64,000 nucleotides of DNA from Gaetbulibacter_A aestuarii (GTDB lineage Bacteria > Bacteroidota > Bacteroidia > Flavobacteriales > Flavobacteriaceae), in NCBI RefSeq assembly GCF_039537665.1, contig NZ_BAABAY010000001.1:868001-932000 (forward strand), given 5' to 3'. The notes under the pieces were generated by a model that ran no database searches, was not told the DNA's origin, and saw nothing but the letters and a program-made list of their open reading frames with translations. The position numbers and the translations under genes are program-made. Positions 8,289 to 16,289 of this stretch are shown here, in pieces. Each line of letters begins with the position of its first letter. The first letter of the stretch is position 1.

Positions 8289-9047
8289 CTATTTGATTTC
8301 GGATTCTATTAATTGAATGATTTTATCCTGTTTCGCTTTTAAGGGGGAATAACTGTTTTTCTCTAAATTGTCTAGCGTGGCCATATATAAATAGAGGTAG
8401 TTTTCAAATTGAGGGTTTTCAAGAAATAAAAAATTGTTTGGTGGAAACTTACTGGGCGACATGCCGCTTAAATCAAAATTTAGTGTATTCAGGTGATTTC
8501 TAAAATTTCCTTCTTCAAAAAAAAATTGAGCAGCATTATTTCCTTGCAAAATAACGAAGTTCTCTTGTGAATGCACATTATCCAGAACCGACTCAAATGA
8601 TGACAGCTCTGACCTGAGATTCCGATTTGAGATTACGCCCAGTTTTCCGGAGTTTATTACTTCAAGCAGAGTGCCCAGACTTGGTGTTACCTTAGGCATG
8701 CCTGCGAAGGCATCAGCAATAAGATGGTTGAGTTCTTTTCCGTTATAATCGGGAAGTTGCGGACCGGTGTATTTCCCGATTTCCACGGTTGCCTTCAAAT
8801 TAGAATTACTCGTTTTGATAGCCTGATCGAGACCTTTCTGATTGCCTTGAAATTCTTTAAGTAAGGCCTTTAATACCTTTTGTTCTGTTGCTTTTTCCTT
8901 TTGGTGTTCATTCCAGTTATTCACCTGTAGGGCAATCAAAATTCCTATGACCACCAGGATAATTTCACCAGTGGCGTATTTTAAATAGCTCATGGTTTTA
9001 TTTTCCCTAAGCAGTTTTTGGCGGATGTTTCTGAAGAATTTAATCAT
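8289..9047 (-). CDS. DUF6090-type membrane protein
   Basis: 252 residues. The span is YLKYATGEIILVVIGILIAL. The central motif is LLEVINSGKLGVISNRNLRS, most like that of the member at 27309 (DEIINSGKLSVIMDEDLRK). The C-terminus ends in a charged helix (AKQDKIIQLIESEIK). Its ATG overlaps the TGA of the small ORF at 9044-9175 (ATGA), which supports translation of that small ORF. Function unknown. Confidence 0.85.
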   Translation of the reverse strand: MIKFFRNIRQKLLRENKTMSYLKYATGEIILVVIGILIALQVNNWNEHQKEKATEQKVLKALLKEFQGNQKGLDQAIKTSNSNLKATVEIGKYTGPQLPDYNGKELNHLIADAFAGMPKVTPSLGTLLEVINSGKLGVISNRNLRSELSSFESVLDNVHSQENFVILQGNNAAQFFFEEGNFRNHLNTLNFDLSGMSPSKFPPNNFLFLENPQFENYLYLYMATLDNLEKNSYSPLKAKQDKIIQLIESEIK

Positions 9048-9175
9048 AAGTTTTCGGCGCTATTATTGTTTTCCTGAGTTTCAGATTTTTCTCGTCGGAT
9101 CTTTATAACCAATCGAATTACAATGCGAAGGATTAAAGCAAAGGCAACGAGATATATAATTTCTTTTGTTTCCAT
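9044..9175 (-). CDS. Small single-span membrane protein inside the DUF6090-type array, 43 aa
   Basis: The frame runs from ATG 9175 to TGA 9044. It begins METKEIIYLVAFALILRIVI, then has a basic stretch (RLVIKIRREK) and a polar tail ending NNNSAENL. It is a short hydrophobic helix followed by positive charges. It fills the gap between two DUF6090-type genes, starts 26 bp after the upstream stop and overlaps the downstream start by 4 bp (ATGA). That tight packing is the main evidence that it is real. A sister ORF of the same design sits at 10241-10357. Confidence 0.6.
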   Translation of the reverse strand: METKEIIYLVAFALILRIVIRLVIKIRREKSETQENNNSAENL

Positions 9176-9201
9176 GATTTAATGTTTTAATTATATGGGT
9201 C

Positions 9202-10248
9202 TTAATTGTTTTCTAAAACCAAGAAACCATATTTTACAGGAGCATACCGGGTTTTACAATCGCTACCCTCTTGAATATATTCATTTTCATTAATGCTGGG
9301 CATATAAAATGTATTCGGTTTGAGCGTAAAATTTAGAGGGGAAGCTCCATTTTGTTTAATTTTTTTAAAGGTTTTGAGCTCATCCGTTGCGTTAAATACC
9401 AAAACCGAATTACGAAAACCTAAAGATTCAGGTTGCATTACCAAAGATGTATCACAAGGGTACGATTTGAAGGGTTTTAAATGATTGGCTATTAAAAGGT
9501 CTTTAATATTCGCGCTGGTTTTATTTTCTTCAAGTGATTTTAATTTCCAAAGCATAATCAATGATAAATTACGAATGTAGGAGCCGTAATACACATTTTC
9601 ATTGAGTTGAAAATTAAGGTAGTGAATGGCCTTATTTCGGAATTCCGGATTTGTCTTTATGTACTGTTCCCTTTTCAAATTCGAAAGACTGTCTGTATTA
9701 TAAAACCAGGATAAATCATCAGCAAATTCCTTAAAGCGTTGTAAGCTAAGGTCTGTTGCTTTCGATTCCCAGACCCGTCGTTCCAAAATGGTTTTTTTCA
9801 ATTCTTTTACCACCGGAAGGAAGTCTTTCTCTTCGGAGGTCAGGTCTTTTTCCAGAGAAATCCAGTGATCTAAATTCTCCGTATTTAATTCCCTTACAAA
9901 CGTATCAAACAGGTCAAAATCGCCATAAAAAGATCCGAAATTTTCATTGTCGGGGCGTTCAAAATGACCGTTGGTTTTCAATGCTCTTAAAATATCTCCA
10001 AGAATATAGCCTGAATTTACAAAACCATTGGTTTCACCAATGTTATCCTCTAACTCTTGTTTTAAAGAACCTATAGTCTCTTTTACTTCAAGTCTTAATT
10101 TGCGATGCTCATTCCAGTTATTTACTTGTAGAGCCATTAAAATTCCAATGACTACCAATATAATTTCACCAATGGCATATTTTAGATAACCGATGGTTTT
10201 CCCATCTTTAAGCATCTTCTGGCGGATATTTCGAAAAAAGTTAATCAT
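9202..10248 (-). CDS. DUF6090-type membrane protein with long C-terminal extension
   Basis: 348 residues, about 100 more than the usual member. The N-terminal module is MINFFRNIRQKMLKDGKTIG with YLKYAIGEIILVVIGILMAL. The extension after about residue 255 holds two cysteines (SYPCDTSLV and GSDCKTRYAP), compatible with a periplasmic disulfide, and reads as mixed strand/coil (NTFYMPSINENEYIQEG). The usual SGxI motif is not clear. Its start lies inside the end of the small ORF 10241-10357 (8-bp overlap). Function unknown. Confidence 0.8.
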   Translation of the reverse strand: MINFFRNIRQKMLKDGKTIGYLKYAIGEIILVVIGILMALQVNNWNEHRKLRLEVKETIGSLKQELEDNIGETNGFVNSGYILGDILRALKTNGHFERPDNENFGSFYGDFDLFDTFVRELNTENLDHWISLEKDLTSEEKDFLPVVKELKKTILERRVWESKATDLSLQRFKEFADDLSWFYNTDSLSNLKREQYIKTNPEFRNKAIHYLNFQLNENVYYGSYIRNLSLIMLWKLKSLEENKTSANIKDLLIANHLKPFKSYPCDTSLVMQPESLGFRNSVLVFNATDELKTFKKIKQNGASPLNFTLKPNTFYMPSINENEYIQEGSDCKTRYAPVKYGFLVLENN

Positions 10249-10357
10249 GGTCGTTCTTCTTATTTTTTTTCATTTGAATGAACCTGGAAACAAGCCTAAC
10301 GCCTAATCTGGCAAATAGAATAACGGCAATTACAATAACGATGTCGAATCCACTCAT
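10241..10357 (-). CDS. Small single-span membrane protein inside the DUF6090-type array, 38 aa
   Basis: The frame runs from ATG 10357 to TAA 10241. It begins MSGFDIVIVIAVILFARLGV, then RLVSRFIQMKKNKKNDHD. It has the same design as the ORF at 9044-9175: a short hydrophobic helix, then basic residues and a polar tail. Both share the pattern (L/F)-A-x-x-L-x-(R)-(I/L)-x-(I/V)-R-L-V. It overlaps the start of the 9202-10248 gene by 8 bp and begins 36 bp after the upstream stop. Confidence 0.6.
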   Translation of the reverse strand: MSGFDIVIVIAVILFARLGVRLVSRFIQMKKNKKNDHD

Positions 10358-10393
10358 ATGTAGCTTATAATTTTTGAAATTGATGTATAGCTA

Positions 10394-11152
10394 TTAATCA
10401 TTCAGGAGTTTTGTATTATGGATGTACTCGAGCATGTCGATCGTATTTTCTAGCAACTGTTTTTTTGTGGAGATTAAAAATTGGTCCATGATGATTTTAT
10501 TAGTCAGTTTAGAAAGCATAACCTCTAAAAGGTCTTTCTCATTTAAATTTGACCAGTATTTTTCGAGTAAAGGGCCTGAAATGATGGATGATTTTAAATT
10601 ATCTGTTGATTCACTTTGAAGAAGAAAATATTTGTTGAATTGGGAATTGAGATAAATAGAAACGTTTTCATCCATGATCTTCAATAATTTTAGTTGTTGT
10701 GAATTTAATTTTAGAATTCTGTTCTTAAGATCGTTTTCAAAGTAATTGATGTCGCCTGTATTTAATAAGGAAACTATCGTATTTCTGTTTATTTCATTAC
10801 TGGGATCAAAGAATGGCACAAATTCGTAACGCGCTATGTGTTTTAAGGTATCTATTGTTGCGGTTGGTTTAGATAAGCGTTTTCTGATTTTGTTCAGATA
10901 ACTAAGGTCTAATGTAATGGTTTTAATTTCTTCGTTAATTTGTATGCTGTCTAATTGAAGATCCTCGGAAAGGGATTTTAGGGCTACTATCATGGCGTGA
11001 TGTTCTTTTCGTTCTTCATTCCAATTATTCACTTGTAAGGCAATTAAAATCCCAATGACCACCAGAATTATTTCACCCATAGTATATTTTAAATAGCCAA
11101 CAGTTTTGTTTTCCTTTAGAAGTTTTTGGCGAAGTTTTCTGAAAAGTTTCAT
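10394..11152 (-). CDS. DUF6090-type membrane protein
   Basis: 252 residues, starting directly MKLFRKLRQKLLKENKTVG without the usual MI. The span is YLKYTMGEIILVVIGILIAL. It belongs to the subgroup with ATIDTLKHIARYEFVPF, followed by TIVSLLNTGDINYFENDLKN. The relation to the members at 6017 and 6766 is visible along the whole periplasmic part, so these three probably come from the same duplication line. The start overlaps the upstream stop by 4 bp. Confidence 0.85.
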   Translation of the reverse strand: MKLFRKLRQKLLKENKTVGYLKYTMGEIILVVIGILIALQVNNWNEERKEHHAMIVALKSLSEDLQLDSIQINEEIKTITLDLSYLNKIRKRLSKPTATIDTLKHIARYEFVPFFDPSNEINRNTIVSLLNTGDINYFENDLKNRILKLNSQQLKLLKIMDENVSIYLNSQFNKYFLLQSESTDNLKSSIISGPLLEKYWSNLNEKDLLEVMLSKLTNKIIMDQFLISTKKQLLENTIDMLEYIHNTKLLND

Positions 11153-11877
11153 AAATCTTTGAAGTTTTGGGATAACCGAATGATATCATCAAGGCTCTTA
11201 GTTACTATTGGAAAACTACCGGATTTTCCAACAACATCGTTCAAATTATCATATCGAAGCCTGATAAGATACTCAAATTCTAGCGATGATAATGCCTCAA
11301 GGTGATTTCTCTTATCTTTAAAATTAAAGTTGTAATCAAGATTTTTTGAAAAAAAAGGATCAAATTCATTGTAAATCGTTTGACGTGCCTGAATTTCATT
11401 TTCTTGAAAATCGGCTACCATATCAGGCCAGGAAATTAAGAGATCCCGTAATTCTTTATTTCGGATAATATCAAAAGATGAGGTACTAATTATGGAATTA
11501 ACAGAACCTTGTGAAGGATTAAAGGTCCAGGTATAAAACACTTTGTTCAAATAAGAACTTATGGAATCTAAATTATCTTTTTCGATGTCTATAGGGAAAA
11601 GCTTTATCAATTTTTCACAGGCATGGAATGATTTTTTGTGATAAGAAATAACAGAATCTAATTGTTTTCTATTTTGTAAAAATTCTTCATGAATAGCGGC
11701 TAGAACGGATTTTTCTTTAAGTGTATCCTTGCGTTTTTCATTCCAATTATTAATTTGGAGCGCTATTAAAATACCAATAACCACAAGTATAATCTCTCCG
11801 ATAGCATATTTTAAATAGCCTATTGTTTTGTTTTCCTTTAGAAGTTTCTGGCGGATATTTCGAAATATTTTAATCAT
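11149..11877 (-). CDS. DUF6090-type membrane protein
   Basis: 242 residues. The N-terminal module is MIKIFRNIRQKLLKENKTIG and YLKYAIGEIILVVIGILIAL, the consensus form. The central motif reads SVNSIISTSSFDIIRNKELRD, with Ser in place of the usual Gly. It is preceded by YTWTFNPSQG, which resembles WKWTFDPLNG of the member at 28063. The coding region overlaps the upstream gene's end by 8 bp. Confidence 0.85.
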   Translation of the reverse strand: MIKIFRNIRQKLLKENKTIGYLKYAIGEIILVVIGILIALQINNWNEKRKDTLKEKSVLAAIHEEFLQNRKQLDSVISYHKKSFHACEKLIKLFPIDIEKDNLDSISSYLNKVFYTWTFNPSQGSVNSIISTSSFDIIRNKELRDLLISWPDMVADFQENEIQARQTIYNEFDPFFSKNLDYNFNFKDKRNHLEALSSLEFEYLIRLRYDNLNDVVGKSGSFPIVTKSLDDIIRLSQNFKDL

Positions 11878-12685
11878 GGTTAGAGATGGCTTTTATTTCT
11901 TCGTTAATGGAGTCGATCAATGCTGTAGTAGTACGGTCGATTTGATCGTAAAACTGAACATGTGCATAGGAAATAAATATGCGTAAGTTTACCATATTCA
12001 ATATTTTTAATTGATTTTCAGGTAATTTTAATTGGGCTGATATATAAGGCTTAAAATGGCTGTAATCCATTTTTTTCTGAGAAAGGGAATCCATGTTGAT
12101 TACTAATTTTACAGAATTGCTTAAGTATTGATCGCCAAAAATTGTCAAGGGAAATATATTTTTATCAAAAGTGCCATCTACGAGGTTCGTATTGTTTTTT
12201 TCCGTTATCGACGTGAATCGCTCTAACTGTTGATAATAGGCAACCAGATTTTTTTTAAGAGCATCGTTGTGAATGAGATTTAGATTTCCGGAGGAACTCA
12301 ATTCGGTAAAGGTGGTGTTTGACGACCGAAAAGTGATTCGGGTCATCATGGAATTAAGCCAGATAAAAAGACTATCCAGCTTTTCAAAACCTTGTGTTTC
12401 TGAATAGAGGTTTTTTATTTTTTCACCATTGGCGAAGTATTGCCTTTCAATTATTTTATACGTTTTGAGATCTTGTTTTTGTTTGATTAGGTCATTTTTT
12501 AGATTTTTTAAATAAGCAACTTCACTTTGGTTGTTCTTTCGGGCGGTATTCCAATTATTCACTTGTAGCGCGATCAAAATACCAATAACCACCAAAACAA
12601 TTTCGCCAATGGCGTATTTTAAATAGCCAACAGTTTTGTTTTCCTGTAATAGTTTTTGTCGTAAGTTTTTAAAGATTTTTATCAT
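11870..12685 (-). CDS. DUF6090-type membrane protein
   Basis: 271 residues. The span is YLKYAIGEIVLVVIGILIAL, followed by VNNWN without the acidic residue. The central motif is TTFTELSSSGNLNLIHNDALKK, followed by NLVAYYQQLERF. It groups with the members at 12702 and 30892, whose motifs also run into a (K/R)xxxxxYYxQ/Y helix. The gap to the upstream gene is 16 bp. Function unknown. Confidence 0.85.
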   Translation of the reverse strand: MIKIFKNLRQKLLQENKTVGYLKYAIGEIVLVVIGILIALQVNNWNTARKNNQSEVAYLKNLKNDLIKQKQDLKTYKIIERQYFANGEKIKNLYSETQGFEKLDSLFIWLNSMMTRITFRSSNTTFTELSSSGNLNLIHNDALKKNLVAYYQQLERFTSITEKNNTNLVDGTFDKNIFPLTIFGDQYLSNSVKLVINMDSLSQKKMDYSHFKPYISAQLKLPENQLKILNMVNLRIFISYAHVQFYDQIDRTTTALIDSINEEIKAISNHD

Positions 12686-12701
12686 GTAATTTATTAATAA
12701 C

Positions 12702-13484
12702 CTATTTATGTTTTAACTCCTCTCGGATCTCTTTTTGTATATTTATTGAAAGCGCTTTTAGATTTTCCAGGCCACCCAACCGATCTTTATGGATATCGAT
12801 CATGTCGTATAGTTTTGGGTTTAAACTTTTATCATTTCTGAAGGCTTTCAAATCATATCGGGCCGTAAACAGATCTTCTCCGGCTCCCGAGAAATTGGAA
12901 AATTGGTTGGAATGCCGATTTGGATTCAGAGGAATAATCTCATAGTAATTTGAAAGCGCTTCAATTAAGGTATTACTTAATGCATAGGTTTGTTCCGAAT
13001 ATTGTTGTAAAAAGTCGATCTGACCATAGTATTGTTTTAAATTCCTCCTAAGATCCTCAGAATGAATTTGATTGATGAGATCAGAGGACATCAATTCCGT
13101 ATACGCATTACGTGAAGATTTAATGGCTGGCGTAAAACAAGCGAACCGGAATGCTCTGGCGAGAATGGTATCATTATCTTTAGATAATTGTTCTGTAATA
13201 TGTTCGTCGAACAAGCGCTCTGCCGAAGCCAGAAAAATACTTTTCTCTGAATTATAAACATTTGCAAAGTAGGTAGAATCTTCCTTTAGTTCGTCGCTTA
13301 AATTCTGAAGTACTTTGTGGGCTCGTATATTTTCGTTACGGTTCTCATTCCAATTGTTTACCTGCAAGGCGATCAAAATGCCTATAACCACAAGTATTAT
13401 TTCGCCCAAAGCATATTTTAGATAACTTATTGTTTTGCCTTCCTTCAGCAGTTTCTGGCGGATGTTTTTAAATAGTTTGATCAT
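12702..13484 (-). CDS. DUF6090-type membrane protein
   Basis: 260 residues. The N-terminal module is MIKLFKNIRQKLLKEGKTIS with YLKYALGEIILVVIGILIAL. The central motif is NAYTELMSSDLINQIHSEDL, followed by RRNLKQYYGQIDFLQQY, like its neighbour at 11870, so these two are probably a tandem duplicate. The first 17 bp of the gene overlap the end of the upstream gene, the longest overlap in the array. Confidence 0.85.
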   Translation of the reverse strand: MIKLFKNIRQKLLKEGKTISYLKYALGEIILVVIGILIALQVNNWNENRNENIRAHKVLQNLSDELKEDSTYFANVYNSEKSIFLASAERLFDEHITEQLSKDNDTILARAFRFACFTPAIKSSRNAYTELMSSDLINQIHSEDLRRNLKQYYGQIDFLQQYSEQTYALSNTLIEALSNYYEIIPLNPNRHSNQFSNFSGAGEDLFTARYDLKAFRNDKSLNPKLYDMIDIHKDRLGGLENLKALSINIQKEIREELKHK

Positions 13485-14253
13485 CGGAGGTCATATTTTT
13501 ATGAGCATAAGGTTCGGATGCCTGAATGATCCTATCGATGATAGTTTCCAGCGATTTTTGTCGGGCAATAAATCCCTGATAATTGTAAAGCAGGTCGTCA
13601 ATCAAACTTTCAAACTCAACGGCCTTGAAAATGGCAAATTTATCAATGCTTAGTTTTGAAGGCGATTGCCATTTCAAGCGGCCATACATATCTATATTTT
13701 TTAGTGGGTAAGTCTTGTAAATATATGCCAACAACAAATTGGAAACGCGTTCCCGGTTTTCCAACGATCTCTCAACAAATTCCTTATTTTGGGTCCATTC
13801 AAAGATCAAATTTTTAATGGTATCATTCTTTATGTATTTCATTTTTCCCGATTGAATAATTTCCAACACGGTATTTTCGGAAAAACTAACACTGCCCATT
13901 TCAAAGAGCTGGTAAAGAATACTGTCTATGTTTTTGGTTTTTAAATACGATTCGTCTGAGCCTATTAAATCCATAATGATTTTACCCGAGGCCATGCTTC
14001 CTTCATTCAAAAGCAGGTCTGATTGAAGCAATGTTTTGTTAACTTTAAATTCAGTATTTAGGTTTCTGTAAATATTGTGTTCTTCAATAGTGGCCTGGCG
14101 ATCCTCGTTCCAGTTATTTATTTGAAGCGCCATTAAAATACCAATCACTACAAGAATGATTTCTCCAAAAGCGTATTTGAGGTAATTTATTGTTTTACCT
14201 TCATTAAGAAGTTTGTGGCGGATGTTTTTAAAAAGGTTGAGCACAGTTTTCAA
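13468..14253 (-). CDS. DUF6090-type membrane protein
   Basis: 261 residues. The start is MKTVLNLFKNIRHKLLNEGK, a few residues longer than its siblings. The span is YLKYAFGEIILVVIGILMAL. The central motif is NTVLEIIQSGKMKYIKNDTI, followed by KNLIFEWTQNKEF, resembling the members at 11149, 27309 and 28063 that end in a W after the motif. It lies 3 bp downstream of the PycTM-like gene, the first array member after the cyclase/effector pair, so the two are surely co-transcribed. Confidence 0.85.
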   Translation of the reverse strand: MKTVLNLFKNIRHKLLNEGKTINYLKYAFGEIILVVIGILMALQINNWNEDRQATIEEHNIYRNLNTEFKVNKTLLQSDLLLNEGSMASGKIIMDLIGSDESYLKTKNIDSILYQLFEMGSVSFSENTVLEIIQSGKMKYIKNDTIKNLIFEWTQNKEFVERSLENRERVSNLLLAYIYKTYPLKNIDMYGRLKWQSPSKLSIDKFAIFKAVEFESLIDDLLYNYQGFIARQKSLETIIDRIIQASEPYAHKNMTSDDQTI

Positions 14254-14256
14254 AAA

Positions 14257-14835
14257 TTAAAAGAAATAAACCATAACATAATGAGCCGCTAAAATCAATA
14301 GGACCACTAAACTTATGGCCAGGAAATAAATAGCCCGTTTAACATTTTTGAATTTCCAGGCGGCTATTTTAGAACTGATATAGATCTGTTCTCCTAATTG
14401 TTCAAAAAGTGTATATTCATCCAGGCTGATCTCGAAAAACGTTTTAGAAAATTGTTTGATGTCGCCAAAACGCGTAATCACATCCCCAAAGAAAAACACG
14501 TTTGGCGTATATTTTCCTTCAATTTTCGGCATAAAACAACGCACGCAATAATAAATGGAAATGCAGGTACAGAGCACCCATAATCCTATTAAAGAATACA
14601 TTAAGGTATTGCCGGAAGGTTTATGTGTTAAGGCCTCAACACCCTGATATATAAAGTTGAGCAGAATGCCATAAAACGAAAGGATCAGTCCGGCTTTTAG
14701 TTCAGAGGACTTTATAAGATCGGATACATAATTGATGCTTCCCCAATAATGGTCCACCAGGTCTTCGGTATGTGGAGACCGTTTAATGTGCTCTTTCAGT
14801 TTTCCGGATTTTTTTGGTTTATCTTTTTTTTCCAT
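14257..14835 (-). CDS. PycTM-like (Pycsar effector family) membrane protein
   Basis: 192 residues. A basic N-terminus (MEKKDKPKKSGKLKEHIKRS) leads to HYWGSINYVSDLIKSSELKA and a first span (about 48-66), a second span (79-98), a cytoplasmic block with NVFFFGDVITRFGDIKQFSK (113-131) and LGEQIYISSKIAAWKFKNVK (147-166), and a last span (168-190). The ELKAG-helix, the FFGD-I segment and the QIYxxSKIxxxKFxxxxxA helix are the hallmarks I know from the Pycsar effector membrane domain (PF18967). In Pycsar, such proteins damage the membrane on binding a cyclic nucleotide. The gene sits 20 bp after the cyclase gene. The family call is by eye; the activity is inference. Confidence 0.75.
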   Translation of the reverse strand: MEKKDKPKKSGKLKEHIKRSPHTEDLVDHYWGSINYVSDLIKSSELKAGLILSFYGILLNFIYQGVEALTHKPSGNTLMYSLIGLWVLCTCISIYYCVRCFMPKIEGKYTPNVFFFGDVITRFGDIKQFSKTFFEISLDEYTLFEQLGEQIYISSKIAAWKFKNVKRAIYFLAISLVVLLILAAHYVMVYFF

Positions 14836-14855
14836 TGAAAAGGGTTTTAGAATGC

Positions 14856-15896
14856 TTATTCAATAACCTGATAAATAGTCATTGGTTGTGCTTTGTTTTT
14901 TAAGGTAATGCTTCCGATTTTTTCGCAAACAAATGATTCCTTCACTTGTTGATAACAGTCCTCACTGATTACGATCTGGTTTTCTGCTGCCGCATCCTGT
15001 AATCTGGCTGCGGTATTAACGGTGTCGCCAATTACAGTATAATCCAGGCGCTTTAAACTTTCCGAACCTATGTTCCCGGAAATCATTTCGCCACTATTAA
15101 CACCTATGGATACTTTAGGCTGAAACTTGAGCGTTGTATTTACCTGTGGCAGGTTATTAATTTTGTTACGTACCGCCAAAGCAGCATCCAATGCACGATC
15201 CAAGTGATATTCACCTGTAAAAACAGCCATGATGGCATCGCCTATAAATTTATCCACATAACCGTCCTGGGCCATGATTTCTTTCACCATTTCATCAAAA
15301 TAGGTGTTTATTAAGCTCACAACGGTATTGGCTTCGGTAGTTTCACTAATGGCTGTAAAACCGCAAATATCAATAAAAAGCACTGTGCCCTCTACAGTTT
15401 CGTTATCCAATAAAGTAGCTTCATATTCTCTACTATTCATAAAGTTGAGAACATTTTCATCCACATACATTTTAAGGATATTGTTCTCTTTTATGGCCTG
15501 AATAGTTTGTTTGATATACTTGGCGTGCTTCAGGGTTTTTTCCATAGTTAGGGTCAGGTCCTGAAAATTGATAGGCTTCGTAATAAAATCAAAAGCACCC
15601 CGATTCATTGCAGTACGGATATTATCCATGTCGCCGTAGGCGGAAACAATAACCGATTTAATAAGCGGCTGCTGTTCACTTAATTTACTAAGGAGTGTTA
15701 GTCCGTCCATTTCCGGCATATTGATATCGCTTAATACAATATCAATCTCAGGTACTTCGCCAAGTTTGGTTAAAGCCTGTTTTCCGTTTTCTGCAAAATG
15801 GAATTCGTACTCTTTATTACGGATTTCCTTTCGAAACTTCTGTTTGATGAGGGTTTGTAAATCCGGCTCATCGTCAACAACGAGTATTTTTGACAT
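14856..15896 (-). CDS. Response regulator fused to class III nucleotide cyclase (predicted adenylate cyclase)
   Basis: 346 residues from ATG 15896. A GTG one codon upstream overlaps the previous stop; the ATG shares one base with it. Residues 1-120 form a REC domain: D8/D9 acid pocket, D57 phospho-acceptor in LSDINMPEMDG, S85, and K107 in TKP. A helical linker (120-160) leads to a class III cyclase domain: metal-binding D176 (FIDICGFT) and D220 (KFIGDAIMAVF), substrate-reading K216 and T287 (DYTVIGDTVNTAARL), and transition-state N294 and R298. A Lys/Thr pair is the bacterial adenylate cyclase type. All catalytic residues are present, so the enzyme should be active. Phosphorylation by the neighbouring kinases is the likely control. 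Confidence 0.9.
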   Translation of the reverse strand: MSKILVVDDEPDLQTLIKQKFRKEIRNKEYEFHFAENGKQALTKLGEVPEIDIVLSDINMPEMDGLTLLSKLSEQQPLIKSVIVSAYGDMDNIRTAMNRGAFDFITKPINFQDLTLTMEKTLKHAKYIKQTIQAIKENNILKMYVDENVLNFMNSREYEATLLDNETVEGTVLFIDICGFTAISETTEANTVVSLINTYFDEMVKEIMAQDGYVDKFIGDAIMAVFTGEYHLDRALDAALAVRNKINNLPQVNTTLKFQPKVSIGVNSGEMISGNIGSESLKRLDYTVIGDTVNTAARLQDAAAENQIVISEDCYQQVKESFVCEKIGSITLKNKAQPMTIYQVIE

Positions 15897-16270
15897 CACA
15901 TTAAGGTTTTTAATTTTTCTTTTAAGACTTTAAAATCAAGTGGTTTCGTTAGAAACTCATCGGCACCAAGTTGGATAGCACGTTGGTAATTTTCATCGTC
16001 ACCGTAGGCTGTAATCATCATCACCACCAAAGGAGGATTTGTAAAGTCATTTTTTATTTTATCCAAAAGATCAAGTCCGCTCATGCCCGGCATATTGATA
16101 TCGGATAAGATCAATACCGCTTCCTGATCCATGGTTTGGAGGGTATTCAAAGCTTCTTCTCCGGATAGCGCGAACATAAAATTTAGTTCATCATGTTTAA
16201 TTTCTTTTCTGAAGCGCTGTTGAAAAAGTAATTGCATGTCTTTTTCATCATCTACTACTAATATTTTCAT
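15896..16270 (-). CDS. Stand-alone response regulator receiver (CheY-like)
   Basis: 124 residues, a single REC domain. D7/D8, phospho-acceptor D57 (LILSDINMPGMSG), T87 (MITAYGD) and K109 (LTKPLD) are all in place. There is no output domain, so it acts as a phosphate carrier, a sink, or through protein contact. Its sequence is close to the REC of the downstream cyclase (DINMP, AYGD, F(I/L)TKP shared, and both have QxFRKEI after helix 1), which suggests a duplication. Its stop overlaps the cyclase ATG by one base. It lies 19 bp downstream of the Reg_prop kinase. Confidence 0.95.
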   Translation of the reverse strand: MKILVVDDEKDMQLLFQQRFRKEIKHDELNFMFALSGEEALNTLQTMDQEAVLILSDINMPGMSGLDLLDKIKNDFTNPPLVVMMITAYGDDENYQRAIQLGADEFLTKPLDFKVLKEKLKTLM

Positions 16271-16289
16271 AGTGGTTATATTTTTAAAA

